A stretch of DNA of 64,000 bases from CAVRCA01 sp965218045 (GCA_965218045.1 CBDCJX010000009.1:248001-312000), one strand, 5' to 3'. Shown: positions 48,227 to 58,116, counted from the stretch's first letter. The notes: generated by a model not told the origin, from the sequence alone. Numbers and translations: made by a program.

Positions 48227-50319
48227 TCAGATGCTGCCGACGGTGCGAATGCGGGCGCGCGGAAAAATTTCCGCCTGCGCCAGCACCGGCGTGCTCGGCC
48301 GGATGCGCTCGACGATCGCGCGCACGTGGAACCGCACCGCGCCGCTGGTCAGCAGCACCGGCGCCTCGCCGCTCGTCGCCGCCGTCTCGAACGCGACACG
48401 CAGGCGCTGCATGAACTCCTGCAGCTTGGACGGCGCCATCGCGAGCTGGCGATCCTCGGCGGGCCCGACCAGCGCGTCGCTAAACGCCACCTCCCAGTCC
48501 GGCGAGAGCGTGATCAGCGGAATGTAACCGGCGCCACCGACATGCGAGTCGCTGATCTGGCGCGCCAGTCGGGTACGCACGTGCGCGACGATCGCCGGGA
48601 TGATCCGCGCCGCGCCGCCGCACGCCTCCTGGATGCCTTCCAGGATGGTCGGCAGATCGCGTATAGACACCCGTTCGGCGAGCAAGGACTGCAGCACCCG
48701 CTGCACACCGCCGACGGTGATCTGCGTCGGAATGAGGTCGCCCACCAGCTTCTGCTGCTCGCGCGGCAGATCGTCGAGCAGCTTCTGCGTCTCGGCGTAG
48801 GACAGCAGCTCGGCCATGTTCTCGCGCACCAGCTCGGTGAGGTGCGTGGTCAGCACGCTCGGCGGATCGACCACGGTGCAGCCACGGAAGATCGCCTCCT
48901 CCTTCACCGCCGGATCGACCCACAGCGCCGGCAACCCGAAGGCGGGCTCCGAGGTCGGCTGCCCCGGCAGGTCGGGCACGCCGCCGCGCGGGTCCATCGC
49001 CAGCAGCATGGTCGGCCGCAGCTCGCCGCGCCCCGCCTCGATCTCCTTGATGCGGATCGCGTAGGTGTCGGCGCCGAGCGCCATGTTGTCCTGGATGCGC
49101 ACCGGCGGCAGCACGAAGCCCATGTCGGCGGCGATCGAGCGGCGCAGGCCCTTGATCTGCTCGGTCAGGCGCGGCGCGTCGCTGCCGGCCAGCGCGAGCA
49201 AGCCCGTAGCCGAGCTCGAGGCGGATGGTGTCGATGCGCAGCGCCTCGCTGATCGGCGCCTCGGAGGGCACGATCTGCACCGGCGGCTCGTCGGCGTCGG
49301 TCCGCGGCCGGCGGGTTCTTGTAGCGCAGCCACGCGCCACCGCCGGCGAGCCCGGCCAGCGCGAGGAACGGGAAGGTCGGCAAGCCAGGCATCAGCGCCA
49401 ACACGCCGGCGGCGCCCGCCGCCATCGCCAGCGGCTTGGGGCTGCCGCCGAGCTGGGCGATCAGCGCCGCGTCGGCGGTGCCCTCGACGCCGCCCTTGGT
49501 CACCACGATGCCGGCGGCGGTGGAGACCAGCAGCGCGGGGATCTGCGAGACCAGCCCGTCGCCCACGGTCAGGGTGGTGAAGGTCGAGGCGGCGTCGCCG
49601 AACGCCATGCCGTGCCGCAGCAGCCCGATCGCCAGGCCGCCGAAAATGTTGATCGTGGTGATGATCAGGCCGGCGATCGCGTCGCCGCGCACGAACTTCG
49701 CGGCGCCGTCCATCGCGCCGAAAAAACCGCTCTCCTCCTCGAGCTCGCGGCGCCGACGACGCGCCACCTTCTCGTCGATCAGGCCAGCCGAGAGATCGGC
49801 GTCGATCGCCATCTGCTTGCCCGGCATCGCATCGAGGCTGAACCGCGCCGCCACCTCGGCGATGCGCCCAGAACCCTTGGTGATGACCATGAAGTTCACC
49901 ACCAGCAGGATGGCGAACAGGATCAGCCCGATCACCACGTCGCCGCCCATCAGGAAGCCGCCGAACGCGGCGACCACGTTGCCGGCGGAGTTCGCGCCCT
50001 CGTTGCCGTGCGACAGGATGAGCCGCGTGGTCGCCACGTTGAGCGACAGGCGCAGCAAGGTGGTCAGCAGCAGCAGGGTCGGGAAGCTGGTGAAATCGAG
50101 CGGCCGTTGCAGGAACAGCGCCACCATCAGCACCAGCACCGACGCGGTGATCGACAACGCCAGCCCGAGATCGAGCAGCAACGTGGGCAGCGGCAGGATG
50201 AGCACGGAGAGCAGCGCGATGACGCCGAACGCGAGGCCAACATCGGTGCCCGGCACGTAGCCGCGCAGGCGGTCAGCGAGTGCCGCCAGCGGTTCGGGCA
50301 GCGCGACGCGCGCGGCCAT
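48227..50319 (-). pseudogene. flhA: Flagellar export gate protein FlhA, broken by two frameshifts as given
   Basis: FlhA is the large gate of the flagellar type III export apparatus. The N-terminal membrane half (MAARVALPEPLAALADRLRG to GGGAWLRYKN) is intact and contains VVNFMVITKGSGRIAEVAAR (FHIPEP domain). At about 49308-49312 the sequence AACCCGCC shifts the frame by one base; the next frame reads RPRTDADEPPVQIVPSEAPI to LELGYGL. At about 49197-49201 a second one-base shift (GGGCTTGCTC) leads into LLALAGSDAPRLTEQIKGLR and then the full C-terminal cytoplasmic domain. Both look like single-base insertions 110 bp apart. Everything else is normal, so a sequencing or assembly error is as likely as a true pseudogene. 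Confidence 0.88.
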
Positions 50320-50327
50320 CTAGTCGA

Positions 50328-51740
50328 TCAGGCCGCCACGCCGGTGGCGGGCGGCGGCACGGCGAGGCCCTGCGCGGCGTAGTCGCGCAGCTTGTTGCGC
50401 AGCGCCCGGATCGAGATGCCGAGGATCGTGGCGGCGTGCGTGCGGTTGCCCAAGGTGTGGCCGAGCGTCTCCATGATCAGCTCGCGTTCCACCTCGTCCA
50501 TGCGACGCCCGACCAGGCCGGCCACGCTCCCCGCCACGGCCGCTTGCGTCACCGTGACCGAAGCCGCCGTGGCCGAGGGCGCGGCGCTCGGGGAAGCTGC
50601 TGCTCCGGGGGAAGCAGCTCCGGGGGAAGCAGCTGCGGGCGCGGCCGGTCCGAGCTCGATCGCCTCGACGGTGATCTCCGGGCCGTCCGCCAGCAGCACC
50701 GCGCGGTGCATCACGTTTTCCAGCTCGCGCACGTTGCCGCGCCAGCCGTGCCCGGCGAGATGCCGTTGCGCCGAGGAAGCCAACGGGCGTTGCGGCAGCC
50801 CGTTCAGCTCGGCGTAGCGTCGGGCGAAATGGTCGGCCAGGGCGGCGATGTCGGCGGGACGCTCGCGCAGCGACGGGATGCGCAGCGCGATAACGTTGAG
50901 CCGGAAGAACAGATCCTCGCGGAACGTGCCGCGCGCGACCTCGGTGGCGAGATCGCGGTTGGTGGTGGCGAGAATGCGGACGTTCACCTTCACCGGCGCG
51001 TTGCCGCCCAGCCGATCGATCTCGCGTTCCTGCAATGCGCGCAGCAGCTTGGCTTGCAGCCGCACGTCCATCTCGCTGATTTCGTCGAGCAGGAGGGTGC
51101 CGCCATCCGCCGCCTCGAACTTGCCAATCCGGCGGGCGAGCGCGCCGCTGAACGCGCCCTTCTCGTGACCGAACAGCTCCGATTCGAGCAAGTTCTCCGG
51201 GATCGCCGCGCAGTTCACCGCGACGAACGGACCGGCCGCGCGGCGCGAGCGGCGATGCAGCTGGCGCGCCAGCACCTCCTTGCCGGTGCCCGACTCGCCG
51301 CTGATCAGCACCGAAGCCTCCGAGCCCGCCACCTGATCGACGCGGCGCAAGGTCGCCTGCATCATCGGGTCGCGCACCACCAGCGCGTGGCTCTCGCCGG
51401 CCGCCGCTTCAAGGATCGCGGCGATCAGCTCCGGATCGGGCGGCAGGGGGAGGAATTCGCGCGCGCCCTCGCGGATCGCGCGCACCGCCGCCTCCGGATC
51501 ACCGCCGGTGCCGCAGGCGACCACCGGGACGATGATCCGCTCCGCCGCCATCGCGCGTACCAGCCCGCCGACGTCATGCGCGAGATCGCACAACACGACA
51601 TCGACCCGTGCGTCGGCGCGCAGTCGCGCGAGTCCCGCTTCGGCGTCGTCGGCCTGGTCGAGCTTGGCGCCGCGCATCATCGCGATGCGAGCGGCCTGGC
51701 CCAGTTCGCCGGCAAGCGAGCCGATGATCAGCACGCGCAT
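50328..51740 (-). CDS. flbD: Sigma-54-dependent flagellar transcription activator FlbD
   Basis: An NtrC-type enhancer-binding protein, most like FlbD, which activates late flagellar genes. The 470-residue protein has a receiver-like N-terminus (1-115), an AAA+ core with Walker A ISGESGTGKEVLARQLHRR and Walker B GGTLLLDEISEM, and a Fis-type HTH at the end (THAATILGISIRALRNKLRD). Two oddities are visible. The sigma-54 contact loop reads GAFSGA instead of GAFTGA. The receiver keeps an Asp (VVLCDLAHD, D52) but lacks the acidic pair near residue 8 and the conserved lysine (EFLPLPPD). Its location inside the fli operon fits FlbD. Confidence 0.93.
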   Translation of the reverse strand: MRVLIIGSLAGELGQAARIAMMRGAKLDQADDAEAGLARLRADARVDVVLCDLAHDVGGLVRAMAAERIIVPVVACGTGGDPEAAVRAIREGAREFLPLPPDPELIAAILEAAAGESHALVVRDPMMQATLRRVDQVAGSEASVLISGESGTGKEVLARQLHRRSRRAAGPFVAVNCAAIPENLLESELFGHEKGAFSGALARRIGKFEAADGGTLLLDEISEMDVRLQAKLLRALQEREIDRLGGNAPVKVNVRILATTNRDLATEVARGTFREDLFFRLNVIALRIPSLRERPADIAALADHFARRYAELNGLPQRPLASSAQRHLAGHGWRGNVRELENVMHRAVLLADGPEITVEAIELGPAAPAAASPGAASPGAAASPSAAPSATAASVTVTQAAVAGSVAGLVGRRMDEVERELIMETLGHTLGNRTHAATILGISIRALRNKLRDYAAQGLAVPPPATGVAA

Positions 51741-51750
51741 CTGAGGGCTC

Positions 51751-52062
51751 CTAGCCGGTGCGATCGGCCTTGACGATTTCCGTCATCGTCACGCCCAACC
51801 GGCTGTCGTCGACCATCACCACCTCGCCGCGCGCGACGAGGCGGTTGTTGACGTAGATGTCGATCGCCTCGCCGAGCTTGCGGTCGAGCTCGACCACAGC
51901 GCCGCGCCCCAGCTTCAGCAACTGGTTGACCTGCATCGTCGCCTTGCCCAGCACCGCGCTGACGGTGACCGGGATGTCGTACACCGCCTCGAGGTCGCGC
52001 ACACTGCGCAAGGTGCCGCCCTCGGCGGCGCCCGCCGGCTCGGTGAGGTCGGCAAGCTCCAT
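51751..52062 (-). CDS. fliN: Flagellar motor switch protein FliN
   Basis: FliN is part of the C-ring and of the export chaperone dock. The 103-residue product starts MELADLTEPAGAAEGGTLRS at ATG 52062, one base after the fliH stop. It has the SpoA domain: YDIPVTVSAVLGKATMQVNQ, then KLGEAIDIYVNNRLVARGEV and VVDDSRLGVTMTEI. It follows fliH and precedes flbD. Its short length is normal for alphaproteobacterial FliN. fliM is not next to it. Confidence 0.93.
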   Translation of the reverse strand: MELADLTEPAGAAEGGTLRSVRDLEAVYDIPVTVSAVLGKATMQVNQLLKLGRGAVVELDRKLGEAIDIYVNNRLVARGEVVMVDDSRLGVTMTEIVKADRTG

Positions 52063-52063
52063 C

Positions 52064-52765
52064 TCATCCGACAAGCGCGTCCTCCTTCGTGTCCGCATGC
52101 AGCAACAGGCCGCTATTGGCGAGGGCATCGGCGATACCGCGCCAGATCTGCTGCTGGTCGCGCCGCGCGCCGCCCTCGGCCCAGGTGATACGCACGTCGC
52201 TCGCCGCCATCGCATCGGTCGGCACCAGCCGGACGCGCTCGGCCAGATCGGGATCGAGCCGGGATATCTCGTCAACCGCCGCCTGTGCGAGGTGCGGGCT
52301 GATGCGCACCGTGATCGCCGGCTCGCGGATCATCGGCGGCAGCAGCACGCGCATCATCCCCCGCACCTCTGCCTCGCCGTGGCGGGCGCACAAGACGGGG
52401 AACATCGCCATCAGGCTTTCGAGCAACAGCCGCGCGATCTCCTCGGCGGCCTCCTCGGCATGCGCGGTGGCCGCTTGCGCGAGCGTTGCCATTTGCGCGC
52501 TGATACCGCCGATCACCTCCGCCACTTGCGCGGCGCGCGAAGCGGCGGCTTCCGCCAGTCCCGCGGCGAGCCCGGCGGCGCGGCCTTCGTCCCAGCCGTC
52601 CTGGCGCGCGATGTCGAGGTCGGCCAGCGAGAACATCGGCTCGGCGGCGAGTTCGGGCTCGGGCGCCGACGGAATGACGGTGACGCCCGACGGGTCGTCG
52701 TCGAAATCCTCGGCGAACAGGATGCGCATGCCAGCGGCCGGCCGCATGCTGAGGGTTGCGCTCAT
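52064..52765 (-). CDS. fliH: Flagellar assembly protein FliH
   Basis: FliH is the stator-like partner of the export ATPase FliI. The 233-residue protein is taken from ATG 52765 (MSATLSMRPAAGMRILFAED), one base after the fliG stop. It has an acidic N-terminus, the long helical region DGWDEGRAAGLAAGLAEAAA with spaced Gly/Ala typical of FliH, and a C-terminal domain (ITVRISPHLAQAAVDEISRL). It lies in the order fliF-fliG-fliH-fliN, which supports the call where sequence conservation is low. fliI itself is not in the window. Confidence 0.85.
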   Translation of the reverse strand: MSATLSMRPAAGMRILFAEDFDDDPSGVTVIPSAPEPELAAEPMFSLADLDIARQDGWDEGRAAGLAAGLAEAAASRAAQVAEVIGGISAQMATLAQAATAHAEEAAEEIARLLLESLMAMFPVLCARHGEAEVRGMMRVLLPPMIREPAITVRISPHLAQAAVDEISRLDPDLAERVRLVPTDAMAASDVRITWAEGGARRDQQQIWRGIADALANSGLLLHADTKEDALVG

Positions 52766-52766
52766 A

Positions 52767-53780
52767 CTAGTACACCAGCTCCTCGTCCTTGTTCTCGCCG
52801 ATCTCGATCTGGCCCTGTGCGGCGAGTTCCTTGGCTTGCAACACGATCGCGGCCTGCGCATCGTCGACGTCGCGCAGCTTGACCGGCCCGAGCATCTCGA
52901 TCTCGTCGCGCAGCATCTTGCCGGCGCGCTCGGACAGGTTCTTCAGAAACAGATCACGCACCTTCTCCGAAGCGCCCTTCAGCGCGATCGGCAGCTTCTC
53001 CTTCTCGACCGCGCGCATCAGCGTCTGGACCGCTTCCGGCGTGAGGCGCTGGAGGTCGTCGAAGGTGAACATCAGCGACTTGATGCGTTCGGCCGCCTCG
53101 CGATTGCGCTCCTCGAGTGCGGCGATGAACCGCGTCTCAGCGCCACGGTCGAGATTGTTGAAGATCTCCGCCATCATCTCGTGCGAATCCCGCCGCGTGC
53201 TGCGCGCCAGGTTGGACATGAACTCGGCGCGCAAGGTGCGCTCCACCCCGTCGAGCACGTCCTTCTGCACGCTCTCCATGCGCAACATCCGCATCACCAC
53301 TTCCATCGCAAAGCTTTCCGGCAGCAGCGCCAGCACGCGCGCCGCGTGATCGGGCCGCACCTTGGAGAGCACGACGGCGACGGTCTGCGGGTATTCGTTC
53401 TTGAGGTAGTTGGCGAGCACCGCCTCGTTGACGTTGCCGAGCTTGTCCCACATCGTCCGCCCGGCGGGGCCGCGTATCTCCTCCATGATCTGCGCGGCGC
53501 GCTCGCGCGGCAGCGCCTTCTGCAGCAGCCGCTCGGTGCTTTCGTACGAACCGACCAAGGTGCCGGAGCCGCCCATGTGGTCGGCGAAGTCGCCGCAGAG
53601 GCGTTCGACCACATCCGCGCGCACATTGCCGAGCTGCGCCATCGCGGTGGAGATCTCGCGGATCTCGTCCTCGTGCATCATGCCGAATAGGCTGCCGCAC
53701 AGCTCCTCGCCGAGGGCCAGCATGAGGATCGCCGCCTTGTGCGAGCCCTTAAGTGTTTGATAGTCCTCGGTTCGAGCCAT
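52767..53780 (-). CDS. fliG: Flagellar motor switch protein FliG
   Basis: FliG couples the C-ring to the stator and the MS ring. The 337-residue protein starts MARTEDYQTLKGSHKAAILM. It has the FliG N, M and C domains: EEIRGPAGRTMWDKLGNVNE, then VVLSKVRPDHAARVLALLPE (EHPQ-like middle) and the torque helix region MLRDEIEMLGPVKLRDVDDA with its charged residues. Its ATG overlaps the fliF stop as TGATG. It is complete and of normal length. Confidence 0.96.
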   Translation of the reverse strand: MARTEDYQTLKGSHKAAILMLALGEELCGSLFGMMHEDEIREISTAMAQLGNVRADVVERLCGDFADHMGGSGTLVGSYESTERLLQKALPRERAAQIMEEIRGPAGRTMWDKLGNVNEAVLANYLKNEYPQTVAVVLSKVRPDHAARVLALLPESFAMEVVMRMLRMESVQKDVLDGVERTLRAEFMSNLARSTRRDSHEMMAEIFNNLDRGAETRFIAALEERNREAAERIKSLMFTFDDLQRLTPEAVQTLMRAVEKEKLPIALKGASEKVRDLFLKNLSERAGKMLRDEIEMLGPVKLRDVDDAQAAIVLQAKELAAQGQIEIGENKDEELVY

Positions 53781-55483
53781 CAGTTCGTCTCCTCGGCCAT
53801 CCAGCCGCGCACGATCGCCAACGTCTCGCCCGGATGCTTCTCCGCGAGGGTTGCGATCTTGCGCAGCGAGGAGGCGCGCATCTGGCCGTCGATATTGGCG
53901 ATGTTGAGCATGCTCTCATCCTCCAGCAGCCCGGCGGATCTCGGCCCGCCGATCGCGCCCATTCCCGCCGGAGCCGGGAGCGCCGGCAGGCCGGACGGCC
54001 CGGCCAGCGCCGCCGTGCCGCCGCCACCGGCCAGAGCGGCGGATGCCGGGCCGCCGCCGGTGGCGAGCATCGCGGTGGCCGCCAGCCCGGGCTGCGTCAT
54101 GGTCAGTCGCAGCACCATCGGACGCAGCACCAGCAGCAGCCCGAGCAGCGCCATGATGCCGAACAGCACCGTCTCGGCGAGCCGCATCACGTCGGATTTT
54201 TCCAGCTTCAAGCCGAGCAGGCCGTCGCGGCCGGCGGATTGGGCGTCGTCGGGACCGGCGAAACGCATGCTGACGACCTCGACATGATCGCCGCGCTTCT
54301 CGTTGTAGCCGATCGCGCTGCGCACCAGGCTGGTGATGCGGGCAAGCTCCTCGGCGGGACGCGGCTGCCAGACCAGCTTGCCGTCCGCCCCCGGCGCCTC
54401 CACCCCGTCCACCATCACGGCGAGGCTGACGCGGTGGATCTGCGGCTGCTCGCGGATCAGGGTGCGCACGGTGCGGCCGATCTCGTAGTTGGTGGTCTCC
54501 TCCTGACGCCCCTCCTGGCTGCCGGCGCCGCTGGTGTTGCCGGCATCCGCGTTCGGCAGGTTGTTCTGCACCGAGACGCTGTTGCCTGCCTCGGTGGTCT
54601 TGCTGTTGGTGTTGACGCTCTGCTGGCTGCGGGTCACCTGGTCGTCCGGATCGAACCGCTCCTGCGTCTCGTTGACCCGGTCGAAGTTCATCTCCACCGC
54701 CGCCTCGGCGCGCACCCGGCCCGGACCCAGGCTGCGTTCCAGCATCTCCTCGACCGCGCGCGACAGGCGCAGCTCGGTCGCGTGCCGCAGCTCATCGCCG
54801 TTCAGCGCCGTGCCGAGCGAGCCGACCGGCTCCCCGGCGCGAGCAAGCATGCCGCCCCGGCTGTCGATGATGGCGATGTTCTGCGGCCGCAGGCCGGGCA
54901 CCGCCGCGGCCACCAGGTTGAGGATCGCTTGCACGCCCTCGCGGTCGAGCCGTGCCGCGCCGGCCATCGTCAGCAACACGCTCGCGCGCGCGTCCTGCTG
55001 ATCGCGCGAGAACGGCTCGCGGCGCGGCAGCACGAGATGCACGCGCACGCCGCGTATGCCATTGATCGCGCGGATGGTGCGTGAGAGCTCGCCTTCCAGC
55101 GCGCGCGTCTCGTTGATCGACTGCTGGAACTGCGTCGTGCCGAGCCCGTCGTTGCGGTCGAAGATCTCGTAGCCGATCGAGCCGCCCGACGGCAGTCCTT
55201 CACGCGCCAACAGCATCCGCGCGCGCGGCACGTCGTCGTTCGGCACCAGAATCGCGGTGCCCTGGGCGCCAAGCCGGTAGGGAATGTGGGCGCGACCGAG
55301 CTGCTCGACGATCTGGCCGGCTTCGCGCAGCTCGAGATCGCCGTACAGCAGCGCCCTCGGCGCGCTGCCGCCGCCACGCAAGGCCAGGAAGGCGAGCATT
55401 CCGAGCAGGCCGAGTGCCACCGCTGCCATCGCGGCCAGCCGCGCCGGACCCAACGCCTTGAGACCGTCGATCGCGGCCTTCAT
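53780..55483 (-). CDS. fliF: Flagellar MS-ring protein FliF
   Basis: FliF forms the membrane base ring of the flagellum. The 567-residue protein is taken from ATG 55483 (MKAAIDGLKALGPARLAAMA). It has two transmembrane helices (near residue 20 and around DVMRLAETVLFGIMALLGLL), the ring-building motifs (LLYGDLELREAGQIVEQLGR, SINETRALEGELSRTIRAIN, VHLVLPRREPFSRDQQDARA), and a C-terminal FliG-binding tail. It is the first gene of the fliF-to-flhG operon. Confidence 0.95.
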   Translation of the reverse strand: MKAAIDGLKALGPARLAAMAAVALGLLGMLAFLALRGGGSAPRALLYGDLELREAGQIVEQLGRAHIPYRLGAQGTAILVPNDDVPRARMLLAREGLPSGGSIGYEIFDRNDGLGTTQFQQSINETRALEGELSRTIRAINGIRGVRVHLVLPRREPFSRDQQDARASVLLTMAGAARLDREGVQAILNLVAAAVPGLRPQNIAIIDSRGGMLARAGEPVGSLGTALNGDELRHATELRLSRAVEEMLERSLGPGRVRAEAAVEMNFDRVNETQERFDPDDQVTRSQQSVNTNSKTTEAGNSVSVQNNLPNADAGNTSGAGSQEGRQEETTNYEIGRTVRTLIREQPQIHRVSLAVMVDGVEAPGADGKLVWQPRPAEELARITSLVRSAIGYNEKRGDHVEVVSMRFAGPDDAQSAGRDGLLGLKLEKSDVMRLAETVLFGIMALLGLLLVLRPMVLRLTMTQPGLAATAMLATGGGPASAALAGGGGTAALAGPSGLPALPAPAGMGAIGGPRSAGLLEDESMLNIANIDGQMRASSLRKIATLAEKHPGETLAIVRGWMAEETN

Positions 55484-55557
55484 GGAGTGATCTTCCGCCT
55501 GAACTGCGCTTGGTCCCGCATGCGCGGCCACGTCCCTGGCTGCCCGACGTCCTGTCG

Positions 55558-55573
55558 TGCCCCAACGTTGCCG
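55558..55573 (-). promoter_or_regulatory. Weak candidate sigma-54 promoter upstream of fliF
   Basis: On the minus strand CGGCAACGTTGGGGCA has GG and GC exactly 10 bases apart, as sigma-54 requires, and about the right distance from the fliF ATG. The match to TGGCACG-N4-TTGC is only partial, so this is a tentative site. Confidence 0.3.
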
Positions 55574-55617
55574 CGCGCTGGCTTACTACCCGGTTAACGT
55601 CGGCCAAAATGCCGTGA

Positions 55618-56343
55618 TTACTGGCCGTTAACTGACTGGATCGAGCTGAAATCGCTGGCCAGCGCGCCGACCTGGAGCTGCACCGATGTGCCGCTCTTCT
55701 GCACCCCGGTCGCGGTGCCCAGGACATTGAACGGCAGCGCTGCGGTGGTTCCATCGGCGCCGACGCCGATCACCGCGATGCGATACGCGCCATCCGGGAC
55801 CGACCTGCCCTGGTTGTCGGTGCCGTCCCAGTTCCAGGTGTTCTGTCCCTTCTCGGCGGTCAACGTCGCCTCGCGGATCTTCGTGCCGGTGTCGTTGAAG
55901 ATCGCGATCGCCGCCGGCTCGGTGGCCGGGGCGGTGAAGGTCACGGCGCCGCTGCCGTGCTGCAGCGGGATGTGGTCGGAGTCGACCGTGACCTGCTTGC
56001 CGACCATGGCGGAAGCCTGGGTCAGCTCGGTGCCCTGGGTGAGCTGGATCAGCTGCGTGAGGCTGCTGTTGGTGTTGATCTGCTGCTCGACGCTGGCGAA
56101 TTGCACGAGCTGGCTGGTGAACTGGTTGGTGTCCAGCGGGCTGGTGGGGTCCTGGTTCTGCAACTGCGTCATCAGCAGCCGCAGGAAGTCGTTGAAGTTG
56201 CCCGACAGCGATCCGAGCGCGGTGCTGCCGACGCCAGTGGCATTGCTCGCGGCGGTCGGTGAACTGGCACTCGTGCCGGAGGCCGCGGCGGTGGCGGCCG
56301 CGAGGGCGCTGTTCTGCTGCGCCGAGACGGAGGCGAGGCTCAT
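55618..56343 (-). CDS. flgD: Flagellar hook assembly (capping) protein FlgD
   Basis: FlgD is the scaffold that caps the growing hook. The 241-residue protein starts MSLASVSAQQNSALAAATAA with AGGAG before the ATG. It has the conserved FlgD core NFNDFLRLLMTQLQNQDPTS, then LDTNQFTSQLVQFASVEQQI, and FLIR-like C-terminal Tudor/Fn3 domains (NTWNWDGTDNQGRSVPDGAY). It is 15 bp downstream of fliK and probably co-transcribed from the sigma-54 site at 58168. Confidence 0.96.
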   Translation of the reverse strand: MSLASVSAQQNSALAAATAAASGTSASSPTAASNATGVGSTALGSLSGNFNDFLRLLMTQLQNQDPTSPLDTNQFTSQLVQFASVEQQINTNSSLTQLIQLTQGTELTQASAMVGKQVTVDSDHIPLQHGSGAVTFTAPATEPAAIAIFNDTGTKIREATLTAEKGQNTWNWDGTDNQGRSVPDGAYRIAVIGVGADGTTAALPFNVLGTATGVQKSGTSVQLQVGALASDFSSIQSVNGQ

Positions 56344-56358
56344 TGTGCTAACTCCTGC

Positions 56359-58116
56359 TCAAGCCATGATGTCGAGGCCGACGCGGCGCCACCGTGAGAC
56401 CGCATCGGAGGGTGCCGTGCCGGCGCTTGCGTCCACGGTGACGACGCGCGGCTGCCGGCCGCGCCCCGAACCGCCGGAGCCGCCAGATTGCGCGTGCGAC
56501 TGCGGGCCGGATGGGGTTTGGCTGCCGGTGTGGGCACCGGTTTGGGCGGTGGTCTGGTTGCCGGCCGATCCGCCGGTGACCGGCGCTTCCGGGGTGGCGA
56601 GGTGGAATGTCAGGCTGCGCCCCTCGACGGGGATGCCGGCCTGGTCGAGGGCTCGGTGCAACTGCGGCGTATCGCGCAGCAGCAAGGTCAGCGTCTCCGG
56701 CCGCTCCACCTTCACCTCGACCTGCGCCGACGCATTCTCAGCCCGCTCGATGCGGATCTGCACCGCGCCGAGGGTCGCCGGATCAAGCCGGACGGTGACG
56801 TTCTGGTGCCCGGTCGGGCCATGCGACAGCGCCAGCAGCGGAGCGACCAGTTGCTGCGCCGGCGCGGGCGGAACCGGACGCGCATCCGCTGTTCGCGACC
56901 TGGCCGGGGCGGCACCGGTCGCGACGGCGGTCGAGCCACCCGCCTGCACCCCAGCGGCGGTGAGCGTCGGCAGGTCCGCGCCAGGCGGCACGCTCGCCGC
57001 CTGCGGCCCAGCCGACGGTGGGTTCGCCACACCTGGCCCGCTGGGCCGCGCGGTCCCATCGCTCGATGCCGGCTCCTCGGGCTTGCCGCTGTCGCTCGCC
57101 TGCGTCGGTCGGTCGGATGCGCCAGCATCGGCGATGTCACAACGCGGGGCGACCACCGCCGCCGCATCTGGCGCAGGTGAGGCGTGCGACGACCCGCCCA
57201 TGGCCGGGGAAATCGATGAGTGTGGCGAGGCCACCAGCGGCGGGGCGGCGGCGCACTCCGGCTGGCTCGCGGCGCCACTCATGGGAGCAGCCGCCGGCTC
57301 GGGTCGCTTGGCAGAGGCGTCCGGCACCACGGGTCGGGTCGGCGTTTGAGTGTCGGGGGTGGCGTGCCGACGCGAGGGGGGTCCGCTCGGCTTCGCCAAT
57401 GTCGCGGCGGCCGGTTGCGGTTCTGGGACTGCCGACCGCTGACTGACGGGCGCGAAGTCGGCCACGCCAGCCGGCATTTGCGGCGCCGACGGTGACTGGG
57501 CGCTGGGCGCGGCACCAGGCACCGCCGGCATTTGCGGCGCTGGCAGCGGTTGGGCAGCAGGTGCAATGGCGGCCACGGTCGTCGGCGGCACTTGCGGCGT
57601 TGGCATCGACTGGGCGGGAGGCACGGTATCGTCTGCCGCCGGTTTATCGGCCGCCGTCGAGACGCGCGCCGGCACCAGGACGGCCGACGCCTGCTTCGGC
57701 GCGGACCGGCCAGACGCACCGGCTTCGACCGATTTTGCCTTGGGAGCCGTTTGCTGCGACGCTTGCTGGGAATGGGGGAGGATCGGCACCGGCGCTTCGG
57801 ACAGCGACGTCGAGGCGAACGCATCCGCCACGACCGGCGCGAGGCGGTCGACCGGCGCCGCGGCGCCTGGCGGCGAGCCGGCTTCGGGCGACGCGGCAAT
57901 TGGCTCGGCACCGGCAATGTCGGCGGCGGCATCCGCTCGACGGCCAGCGAGGACCTCGCGCGCGAGGCCGGGCTGCTTGCCGAGCACCGTCGCCAAGCGA
58001 TCGCGAAATCCGCCATCGAGCGCGCGCGCCGCCGAGGGCGCGACGGCTGCACTCGCCAGTGTCACAATGACGAGCGGCGAGCTTTGCGCAATGGTTGCCG
58101 GCAACGCTGCGGGCAT
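56359..58116 (-). CDS. fliK: Flagellar hook-length control protein FliK
   Basis: FliK measures hook length and triggers the export specificity switch. From ATG 58116 (MPAALPATIAQSSPLVIVTL; AGGAG 6 nt upstream) it is 585 residues. It has a very long Pro/Ala/Ser-rich low-complexity middle (about residues 60-430, with imperfect repeats like LPAPQMPA) and a typical C-terminal hook domain. That domain reads HQNVTVRLDPATLGAVQIRI, then VERPETLTLLLRDTPQLHRA and LDQAGIPVEGRSLTFHLA. The middle is the molecular ruler and is expected to be unstructured. Its gene pairs with flgD and is divergent from flgE. Confidence 0.9.
   Translation of the reverse strand: MPAALPATIAQSSPLVIVTLASAAVAPSAARALDGGFRDRLATVLGKQPGLAREVLAGRRADAAADIAGAEPIAASPEAGSPPGAAAPVDRLAPVVADAFASTSLSEAPVPILPHSQQASQQTAPKAKSVEAGASGRSAPKQASAVLVPARVSTAADKPAADDTVPPAQSMPTPQVPPTTVAAIAPAAQPLPAPQMPAVPGAAPSAQSPSAPQMPAGVADFAPVSQRSAVPEPQPAAATLAKPSGPPSRRHATPDTQTPTRPVVPDASAKRPEPAAAPMSGAASQPECAAAPPLVASPHSSISPAMGGSSHASPAPDAAAVVAPRCDIADAGASDRPTQASDSGKPEEPASSDGTARPSGPGVANPPSAGPQAASVPPGADLPTLTAAGVQAGGSTAVATGAAPARSRTADARPVPPAPAQQLVAPLLALSHGPTGHQNVTVRLDPATLGAVQIRIERAENASAQVEVKVERPETLTLLLRDTPQLHRALDQAGIPVEGRSLTFHLATPEAPVTGGSAGNQTTAQTGAHTGSQTPSGPQSHAQSGGSGGSGRGRQPRVVTVDASAGTAPSDAVSRWRRVGLDIMA

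Noticed and set aside
49150..49350. Programmed frameshifting in flhA
   Set aside because: Two separate shifts within 110 bp without a slippery heptamer or downstream structure are not how programmed sites look; error or decay is more likely.
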